NCBI GenBank assembly: GCA_032353305.1
Contig: JAUCNG010205529.1
Span: 1 to 12,917, forward strand
From: Cephalothrix spiralis
Lineage: Eukaryota > Nemertea > Palaeonemertea > Archinemertea > Cephalotrichidae
Direction: 5' to 3'
DNA: 12,917 nt
The notes beneath the pieces were generated by a model. The model saw nothing but the letters and a program-made list of their open reading frames with translations. It was not told where the DNA came from and did no database searches. A program made the translations under genes and the position numbers. This document shows, one piece after another, positions 9,501-12,917 of the stretch (its first letter is position 1; every line of letters starts with the position of its first letter).

Positions 9501-12500
9501 TTCGGTATTTTTGTCTTATTTTTACTCTTAAAGTCACGACACCATTGAAGCAGTCGTAACTTTAGGAGTAAAAATAAGATAAATACCGACAAAAGAAAGA
9601 AAATCATACATAATTTTTTCAAAATGTCTTATTCTAGAGTAAAATTGCTCTTATTTTTGCCATAACTGAACATAAGAGTGAATTTGGTGAATTTTGAAAA
9701 AAATCCTAAAAATTTTGAGAATTATTTTAATTCAAGAATAATAAAATGTCTCAAATTTTAAGGAAATATCTTAATTGACCAAATTATGATAATTTTCTCT
9801 AGCACCGAATCAGTAATACAGGGGTGTCCCAATAAAATGTATAACGGTGTATACTAAGTCCACTTTAGTAAATTGTTCAGCAGAGCAAAAACAAAAAATC
9901 AATCTAAAAATCAGGTTTAATACTAAACACCTTATTAATATTTGTTATGCACATAGGGTTTTAGAGCGGTTTTTGGACTTATTACTCTTTAGAACTGACT
10001 GTCACAGTATTAATAAAATAATAAATAAATGCCAACATTCGTTATTTATATTGTTTTCCATTAATTTTCCAGATTTATAAAAATGATAAACCATTACATT
10101 ATGTGGATGCTAATGATCCAATTCACTCTAATTGGATGCGATATGTGAATTGTGCACGAAATATCAACGAACAGAATTTAGAAGCTTACCAATATGGTGG
10201 TAATATTTATTATAGAACTATGAAAAGGATTTTACCAGGTCGAGAACTTTTGACATGGTATGGTGAGTATATTATCTCAATTCTCTTAAGCTCAGTGTCA
10301 AAAACTAGTTTTGTGGCAAAATGGTAGCGTACTCACCTTCCAATCGGAAGGGCGATGGCTCGAGGCCCACTAGTGGCACTAACACAAACCAGGTACCGGG
10401 TGGCTCGCTCAGTATAAATAACCGACTCTAAAGGCATTTTTAGTGATTGGTTACCGGACCAGCTTTTTAAAAAATCCTGCCGACGGGAAGACTATTTTGA
10501 ACCAAGTTTTCCTAGGCATGTTTATTCTAAACGTTATGATAGTCTTAAATAGATTTTATCCGTACTATTCCTGAAGGGGTGGGCCTTTTCGGCTCGCCCC
10601 TATTATCATTGAAACGGCTTAAAGCAGGGTTTTGATTTTTTTAGGAGTTTTAAGGAAATTGATTGCCGACATAGTAAAAAAATAATTCATGTTTGGTAGG
10701 TGCCGAAGGGCCGGCGCTGGAGGGCCCAAAAATTGAAGAATTTTAAAATTTTGGGCCAAAAATGGAATAAATTGACGCAATGGTGCAAATGTATTTTTAT
10801 ATCAAAACTATCATATATAAATTTAAAATATTGATTTTTGACCAATTTCGGATTTTGTCGGAACCAGCTTTTGACATTTTGTTTTGTTAAAGCGTTCTTT
10901 GGATGTTACCTCATATGTGAACCAAATTTCAGCTTGGGCCTAATAAGCCAAGATTCCTTCAGATTCGAGCTAAAAAACCCTTCTGGAATAGGGTTAACAC
11001 TGATGAAGGTTTGGATTCGAATCTATGTTTCGCTTTTGATATATCTAAGCTTAAAGTTTTTGGTCCAATAAAGCAGTTGAAGGGTGTAATTCTCAAGCGA
11101 CATCAATCAATATTAATGCTTTTAAAAGATTTCGGGTACAGAAACAAAGAAAACGGTCATGGTAAAGATTTGCGAAGATTGGTTCTCTAATTTCCCCATT
11201 CCTTTTATGTATTCCTGATGAAATTAATTTCTTTTATAGGTGAGGAATATGCCATGGAGCTTGGTATAGAGATTGAAGACTCTGATTTTGAAGATGATTT
11301 TGTGCCGCAAAAGCCGATGAAGGATCCTCAAAAAGGTCGCCCGAAGCCGCCGGAGAGGAGGAAATTTTTGAGCCCCGGAACTCAAAACTGCATGCGAACC
11401 AAGTTAAATCGGAAAAAAAATAAAGAGCGGATATGGACTGATGAAGACTTTGAGAATTTACTTTGTCCTTTTGTTCTTGATGGTATGATTGCATTTTTTT
11501 TCTCTTATAGCTCATGGGTCATTGTCGAAAATTTATTAATCACTTCTAAAATCTCCTAAAATTTAAAAAACACTTGTAGAATAACTTAGAATTCCGATGA
11601 TGATTTAGAGAGACTGGAAGGGTTTTTCGTAAAACGTAAATCGGCCAAAGGCCTTTTTTAATTGCTTGGTCCCCGCCGATGACAATTTCCGAAAAATGGA
11701 AATAACAAAAAAAATTATATAATTTTAATAAATCTATTAGAATTAGAATAAAATCTCATCTTATAGATTCATTATAAAATATTGCCAAAAAATTTCATAG
11801 AATTGGAATGCCCGAAGCGACTATGGTGACATTTTTTAATTGCTTAGTTATCATGTCCCATCGAGAAGTTGTAGTGGTTCCCGCACGAGACCTCGTTTTC
11901 GGACAACATTTTTCACAAAATCCAGCCGGTGGCGGTAAAAAAAATAAATGTTAAAGACTTTCCAGAAAAAATCTCGTCGGCGGTAAAAAAAATTATTCCG
12001 TCAAACTTAACACGTGAATTCTAAAGTATAATTTGACCTGTTTTTATGATAAAATGTTGAATTGAACATTTTCCTATCTGTTCCAAATAAAAACGCTTCT
12101 TCATACTGTTGAATTATTTTCAAATGACGTGTTTTTTCTTCATTCGACGGCTGATGAAAATTACGTCGGCGGTAATTAAAACAACTTTTGTTTATATTCG
12201 TGCCCGAAAAATCCGTCGGAGGCTTTTTTTTTGTTATTTCCATTTTTCGGAAATTTTCAACGGCGGGGTCCGTAAACCAAGCAATTAAGAAATGGCATAA
12301 GGCTTAGTTCTGTAATCTTACTCTTTTTTTTTATTTCTTTTACAGTGCGAGATCGCCAGTTGAAAATATGGTGCTGTTTCTGCGAACACATGTTTAGATC
12401 AGAAATATGTCTGATAAATCATTTGAATAAGAAGCACAAAAAAGAAGAAGAGACCAGCTTCAAGGAGGTCATCCAAGAAATTTCATATGGACGAATGGAC

Positions 12501-12917
12501 GCTTATAGGAAACTACTAGAATCCGAACTCGAAAATTCAGAGGAAAAAAACAACGGAATACAAAAAAGTTCAGTGGGAAAAATTAACGGAATACAAAAAA
12601 TCGAAAAAGGGGAAACGGTGGAAAATAAACGGAAAAGTAATTTAACGTTTAAAGATGAGGATAGGAAGGATGGAAGTGAAAGCTTAGAAACTGATGAAGC
12701 CTTTTTCTCGAAAGAAAATTTGAAATTTTATGGAGAAAATTTGGAGACAGTTACGAAGACAGCGAGAATTAAAATGGCTGCCAAAAGGAAGGATAGTGAT
12801 GGGCAGCAGTCTAACAATGCAAAACATCTTAAAAAGGATACGAATGTTGGAGAGAAGGATGAAAAATTTGAACGTGATAAGGGAAAGATGAAAATGAATT
12901 GTCTGAAATTAGGACTT
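271..12917 (+). CDS. PRDM9: PRDM9-like PR/SET histone methyltransferase gene, seven exons, partial at both ends
   Basis: This is a spliced gene: join(271-522, 2186-2278, 2961-3037, 9120-9311, 10073-10262, 11240-11482, 12346->12917). The exons total 1619 nt, which is two bases finishing a codon from an upstream exon plus 539 whole codons. Every junction is GT...AG and keeps frame. The order seen is acidic linker, SSXRD-like segment, zinc knuckle, PR/SET, basic linker, single C2H2 finger, charged linker. This order is the signature of PRDM9/PRDM7. Vertebrate PRDM9 trimethylates H3K4 and H3K36 at sites chosen by its zinc fingers and so places meiotic double-strand breaks in the nucleus. The related PRDM11 shares the knuckle and PR fold but, from memory, lacks NNGYSWL, NCAR and WYG, which are all present here. 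The start codon, any KRAB domain, the finger array and the stop lie outside the window. A role in recombination is inferred from the family only. Confidence 0.9.
571..613 (+). repeat. tRNA-derived (Glu-like) remnant, probably SINE head
   Basis: The stretch CCGGACTTTCATTCTGG (580-596) folds as a 5-bp anticodon stem (one G-T pair) with a 7-nt loop whose centre reads TTC. TGTTCGACTCT (605-615) matches the polymerase III box B consensus at most positions. The acceptor stem and the 5' half are not preserved, so this is a relic and not a working tRNA. It sits directly before the foldback element. Confidence 0.5.
630..1190. mobile_element. Foldback/MITE-like element with 250-270-bp inverted arms
   Basis: The left arm (630-896) and right arm (941-1190) are imperfect reverse complements along their whole length. 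The outer ends are ACTATATTCGC on the left and GCGAATATAGT on the right. The inner ends are CCGTTACAGAGTTATT (881-896) and AATAACTCTGTAACGG (941-956), leaving a 44-nt loop. The arms include CATCATTTCCTGAAAATTTC with its perfect inverse, and GCGCATGCGC-like palindromes. No transposase is encoded. Arm divergence of roughly 10-15 percent by eye says the element is old. The superfamily is unknown. Confidence 0.85.
1220..1242 (+). repeat. SINE-like motif shared with 10398-10420
   Basis: The 23 bases starting GGGTAGCTCGGTCAGT and ending TATAAATA match 10398-10420 except at two positions. GTAGCTCGGTCAGT resembles a tRNA box A. The motif lies just right of the foldback element. Confidence 0.5.
1630..2035 (+). 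repeat. TCCTAAAA-rich low-complexity repeat in two blocks
   Basis: Irregular tandem copies of CTCCTAAAAT, CTCATAAAAT and relatives occur at 1630-1740 and again at 1940-2035, separated by AT-rich sequence. A similar short run is at 11547-11562 in the last intron. The spacing is not constant, so this is a degenerate simple repeat rather than a clean satellite. Confidence 0.65.
2186..2278 (+). CDS. PRDM9: Exon 2 of window: SSXRD-like segment
   Basis: The acceptor is TTCTTTTTAG (ends 2185) and the donor is T|GTAAGA (2279). The exon is 93 nt: two bases finishing Glu, 30 codons, one base of a split Phe. It encodes [19 protein letters not shown] followed by [17 protein letters not shown] motifs have the pattern LRxRK, a few residues, Tyr, then an acidic tail just before the PR region. 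LRYPKRN...KKY...EDED fits that pattern and its position. In mammals this region is thought to contribute to repression or protein contacts. The match is short and degenerate, so the domain name is tentative, while the exon itself is well supported by phase and by its run-on into the zinc knuckle. A second AG at 2186-2187 would shift the frame, so 2186 was chosen. Confidence 0.85.
2279..2960 (+). other. Intron 2 (682 bp)
   Basis: Runs from GTAAGA to TTTTAG. A short open frame at 2581-2793 looks like chance. A stretch at 2811-2844 resembles part of the SINE-like sequence in intron 5 (10453-10488), with ACCGGA and then CCTGCYGACGGGA about 21-23 bases on. Otherwise nothing is recognised. Confidence 0.85.
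2961..3037 (+). CDS. PRDM9: Exon 3 of window: PRDM9-type zinc knuckle
   Basis: The acceptor is TTCTATTTTAG (ends 2960). The exon completes Phe and then reads [20 protein letters not shown] followed by IQNVK. Cys codons at 2963, 2972 and 2996 and His at 3005 give CxxC-x7-CxxH, the same spacing as the knuckle ahead of the PR domain in PRDM9 and PRDM11, and HGPPT is the conserved continuation. This small zinc-binding module packs against the PR/SET fold. The donor is uncertain: AAG|GTTTGC (3038) is weak, while AAT|GTTAAG six bases earlier is closer to consensus and also in frame. The later site was chosen because it aligns the join to the next exon with human PRDM9 without a gap, as far as I recall that sequence. 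Confidence 0.92.
4055..4096 (-). mobile_element. Possible piggyBac-like element end
   Basis: Read on the minus strand from 4096 the sequence is TTAACTCTTTCGCTGCCAGC, followed by the perfect 16-bp palindrome GACACGTATACGTGTC (4061-4076) and AGCGAA. A TTAA target followed by a CTTT..TGCC end and a subterminal palindrome is the look of piggyBac-type termini. A second TTAACCTTTG at 3419-3428 could be the other end of a roughly 680-bp element, but the match is weak. No transposase is visible. Confidence 0.35.
4113..4312 (+). repeat. Cluster of simple repeats
   Basis: Four tandem TCGAA units (4113-4132) are followed by a CCCGCCCG-rich patch (4194-4219), a hairpin GTCTCTCT-AACG-AGAGAGAC (4219-4238), GACTC repeats (4245-4261), and a 13-bp direct repeat CGCACTAGCAACC at 4271-4283 and 4300-4312. 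The patch is GC-richer than the rest of the intron. It gives a false Arg/Gly-rich frame on the minus strand. Confidence 0.7.
4914..5420 (+). mobile_element. Dispersed non-autonomous repeat, copy A
   Basis: This block aligns with 7428-7868. Shared anchors are AAAAGAGGTCA-TGGTCGCCATC at the left, TCATGCAATGATCCCGGGTC (5066-5085, exact), ACTCTATGGTGCACAACCA (5174-5192, exact), TTATTTGTCATCA, and TGTGAGACG-CTATATT-TTTTATTGAA at the right. It encodes nothing recognisable. Near its left end it holds two perfect inverted repeats (4963-4986 and 4984-5019) that copy B largely lacks. The family name is unknown and exact termini are uncertain. Confidence 0.8.
4963..5019. repeat. Overlapping perfect palindromes within copy A
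   Basis: A 24-bp perfect palindrome (half-site ACTTCGGACTTC) at 4963-4986 is followed by a hairpin with 17-bp perfect arms, AGTTCTTCAGAACTTCG at 4984-5000 and its inverse at 5003-5019, with a 2-nt loop. Both are built from GAAGTTC/TTCGAA-type units. In copy B only CTTCGAAACATGTTCGAAG (around 7483-7501) remains. Confidence 0.85.
6687..6830. mobile_element. 144-bp MITE-like element with 16-bp perfect terminal inverted repeats
   Basis: AATGCCCGACTTCAGA (6687-6702) and its exact inverse TCTGAAGTCGGGCATT (6815-6830) bound a 144-bp non-coding segment. The flanks GCGCAAACC on the left and GCACAAACT on the right are similar and could be a decayed 9-bp target duplication. A TGACGTCA site lies inside (6797-6804). 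It is too short to encode a transposase. Confidence 0.65.
7428..7868 (+). mobile_element. Dispersed non-autonomous repeat, copy B
   Basis: Second copy, in the same orientation as 4914-5420 and about 2460 bp downstream. The exact anchors are at 7526-7545 and 7635-7653, each offset 2460-2461 bases from copy A, so the middle is collinear with few indels. The two copies have diverged considerably between anchors. An open frame of 70 codons inside is not shared in frame with copy A and is not a gene. Confidence 0.8.
7906..7930 (+). repeat. (TTC)8 microsatellite
   Basis: Eight uninterrupted TTC units plus one base, a few bases beyond the end of repeat copy B. Confidence 0.95.
8328..8348. repeat. 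Short perfect hairpin next to a YY1-like motif
   Basis: ACAGTGTTTT (8328-8337) and AAAACACTGT (8339-8348) form a hairpin with a single-base loop. Just upstream CAAGATGGCGGC (8307-8318) matches the core bound by YY1 in animals. No transcript start or exon is evident, so the site may be chance or part of an old repeat. Confidence 0.5.
8541..9075 (+). repeat. Degenerate TTTTACG-based tandem repeat array
   Basis: About 530 bp made of variants of a unit such as GCCATTTTACGTATTACG, with more than twenty TTTACG or TTACG cores. A 26-bp stretch at 8558-8583, starting TTTTACGTATTACG, recurs exactly at 9008-9033, so part of the array is a higher-order repeat. The cores lie on one strand and the unit length varies (roughly 15-40 bp). 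The array ends about 45 bp before the PR/SET exon. It produces a 136-codon open frame that carries on into the exon in the wrong frame and is not coding. Confidence 0.8.
9120..9311 (+). CDS. PRDM9: Exon 4 of window: N-terminal half of PR/SET domain
   Basis: The acceptor ends at 9119 (TATTTTTTAG) and the donor is CTT|GTAAGA (9312). There are 64 codons in phase 0. The first codon is ATG, but it is internal and not a start. After [11 protein letters not shown], which matches the connecting strand of PRDM9/PRDM11, comes [14 protein letters not shown], the SET-I GxGV cofactor-binding strand. Then come RFGPYEG and [12 protein letters not shown]. The Tyr of FGPYEG (9255-9257) and its Gly (9261-9263) correspond to Tyr276 and Gly278 of mammalian PRDM9, both needed for activity. 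The intron ends directly after SWL. A 6-kb repeat-filled intron lies upstream. The exon sequence is intact and clearly under coding constraint compared with its flanks. Confidence 0.97.
9336..9396 (+). repeat. tRNA-Met(CAT)-like remnant, probably SINE head
   Basis: CCCGACTCATAATCCGG (9359-9375) gives an anticodon arm with four of five pairs and the loop CTCATAA, as in elongator tRNA-Met. TTGCTTAACGAGAGG (9341-9355) resembles box A with the D-loop, and GAGCTCGAGTTA (9383-9394) resembles box B. The acceptor stem does not pair, so it is not a working tRNA gene. Confidence 0.55.
9422..9664. mobile_element. 243-bp hairpin (foldback-type) element
   Basis: Outer arms TATGACAAAAAATAAGAGC (from 9422) and its near inverse ending GCCATA (9637-9664) enclose an inner inverted repeat, 9503-9540 against 9553-9588, starting CGGTATTTTTGTCTTATTT. 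The loop is 12 nt. The middle of each arm is poorly matched. It is non-coding. Its class is unknown, and it is unrelated by eye to the foldback in intron 1. Confidence 0.7.
10073..10262 (+). CDS. PRDM9: Exon 5 of window: C-terminal catalytic half of PR/SET domain
   Basis: The acceptor is TAATTTTCCAG (ends 10072) and the donor is the strong G|GTGAGT (10263). There are 63 codons plus the first base of the Gly in WYG. Motifs in order are [34 protein letters not shown] and [11 protein letters not shown]. These are the substrate-channel and cofactor motifs of PRDM9. The NCAR Cys (10151-10153) equals Cys321, the second Tyr of YYRT (10211-10213) equals Tyr341, and the WYG Tyr (10259-10261) equals Tyr357, the position that is Ser in human PRDM7 and lowers its activity. 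All are kept, so the domain looks catalytically competent for lysine methylation of histone H3. Activity is inferred from residues, not shown. Confidence 0.98.
10263..11239 (+). other. Intron 5 (977 bp)
   Basis: Interrupts the Gly codon of WYG. It contains the SINE-like sequence near 10316-10490 and a hairpin GGCCCAAAAATT (10723-10734) / AATTTTGGGCC (10747-10757). Beyond about 10760 it is AT-rich with only chance open frames. Confidence 0.9.
10316..10490 (+). mobile_element. tRNA-derived SINE-like sequence
   Basis: TGGTAGCGTAC (10322-10332) and GGCTCGAGGCC (10357-10367) are spaced and shaped like polymerase III box A and box B, with the inverted arm CCTTC/GAAGG between them. Further on come the motif at 10398-10420 shared with intron 1 and CCTGCCGACGGGA (10476-10488), echoed in intron 2 at 2832-2844. 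Together these suggest a tRNA head plus a shared body. The 3' end is not defined and no target duplication was identified. Confidence 0.5.
11240..11482 (+). CDS. PRDM9: Exon 6 of window: end of PR/SET plus basic linker
   Basis: The acceptor is TTCTTTTATAG (ends 11239) and the donor is G|GTATGA (11483). The first two bases finish the Gly of WYG, giving [12 protein letters not shown], the direct match of the post-SET edge of PRDM9 (WYG-DEY-x2-ELGI). The remaining roughly 70 codons diverge: an acidic patch (DSDFEDD), a Pro/Lys-rich stretch ([11 protein letters not shown]), a basic cluster [10 protein letters not shown] that could serve as a nuclear localisation signal, then [16 protein letters not shown]. 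From memory, vertebrate PRDM9 has only about 30 residues between WYG and the first finger Cys, against about 90 here. The exon continues in phase into the zinc-finger exon. Confidence 0.93.
11483..12345 (+). other. Intron 6 (863 bp)
   Basis: Lies between the PR/SET-linker exon and the zinc-finger exon. About three quarters of it is the inverted-repeat element at 11650-12304. The left 160 bp is AT-rich with a short TCCTAAAA run. The right 40 bp is the pyrimidine tract and acceptor. Confidence 0.9.
11650..12304. mobile_element. 650-bp element with long terminal inverted repeats
   Basis: The left terminus (about 11650-11714) and right terminus (about 12225-12304) are inverted copies. 31 bp match perfectly (11684-11714 against 12225-12255, core CCGAAAAATGGAAATAAC). 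TTAATTGCTTGG and CCCCGCCG are also shared, with small indels between. TTTTTTAATTGCTT recurs internally (11654-11667 and 11832-11845), and GGCGGTAAAAAAAA units recur at about 11930 and 11978. It has no transposase, so it is a non-autonomous DNA element of unknown superfamily. The minus-strand frame at 12007-12243 is chance. Confidence 0.8.
12346..12917 (+). CDS. PRDM9: Exon 7 of window: isolated C2H2 finger and long charged linker, open at right edge
   Basis: The acceptor is TTTCTTTTACAG (ends 12345). Two bases finish Val, then 190 codons stay open to the window end. [20 protein letters not shown] followed by KKH is a C2H2 zinc finger: Cys codons at 12372 and 12381, His at 12420 and 12435, spacing Cx2C-x12-Hx4H. 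It sits where PRDM9 has its single proximal finger, apart from the main array. The next 160 codons are Lys/Glu/Asn-rich, probably disordered, with basic clusters (ENKRKS, AAKRKD) and no further finger. A 33-nt duplication repeats NGIQK. In vertebrate PRDM9 the same last exon carries the array, so an array may lie further right, but none is visible. No stop codon is seen. Confidence 0.93.

Larger units (their letters stand above)
9312..10072 (+). other. Intron 4 (761 bp)
   Basis: Splits the PR/SET domain after SWL. It holds a tRNA-Met-like remnant directly after the donor and a 243-bp hairpin element. From 9665 to 10072 the sequence is AT-rich with nothing recognised. Confidence 0.9.

Noticed and set aside
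2963-10262. Assignment to PRDM11 instead of PRDM9
   Set aside because: [11 protein letters not shown] is close to PRDM11, but NNGYSWL, NCAR, WYG and the downstream C2H2 finger fit PRDM9/PRDM7.
10723-10757. Bacterial-type terminator hairpin
   Set aside because: The window is a eukaryotic intron. The inverted repeat has no U-tract context and is probably a repeat relic.
12007-12243. Minus-strand frame of 78 codons
   Set aside because: It lies inside the inverted-repeat element of intron 6 and shows no transposase motif.

Overview
The window looks like a piece of an AT-rich invertebrate animal chromosome. It holds one interrupted gene on the + strand, with both ends outside the window. Seven exons were found by joining reading frames across GT...AG introns: 271-522, 2186-2278, 2961-3037, 9120-9311, 10073-10262, 11240-11482 and 12346 to beyond 12917. 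All junction phases agree, and together they give about 540 residues with no stop or frameshift.

The protein is recognisably PRDM9-like (PRDM9/Meisetz, a histone H3 methyltransferase that marks meiotic recombination hotspots in mammals). In order it has an acidic linker, an SSXRD-like segment, a CxxC-x7-CxxH zinc knuckle followed by HGPP, a complete PR/SET domain ([35 protein letters not shown]), a linker with a basic cluster, one isolated C2H2 finger, and a long charged linker that runs off the right edge. A KRAB-like N-terminus and the DNA-binding zinc-finger array would lie to the left and right of the window if the gene has the full vertebrate layout. Neither can be seen here.

The introns are long (0.7 to 6.1 kb) and hold decayed, non-autonomous repeats. 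Intron 1 carries a 560-bp foldback element (630-1190) and TCCTAAAA-rich stretches. The 6-kb intron 3 carries a piggyBac-like end, two copies of one dispersed repeat (4914-5420 and 7428-7868), a short MITE (6687-6830), a TTC microsatellite, and a degenerate TTTTACG array that ends about 45 bp before the PR/SET exon. Intron 4 has a tRNA-Met-like remnant and a 243-bp hairpin element. Intron 5 has a tRNA-derived SINE-like sequence. Intron 6 is mostly a 650-bp terminal-inverted-repeat element whose right end stops about 40 bp before the splice acceptor of the zinc-finger exon.

No second gene, functional tRNA, rRNA or CRISPR array is supported. The taxon cannot be fixed. A marine invertebrate (echinoderm or mollusc) is my guess from the gene, the repeat load and the recurring TAGGCCTA octamer.
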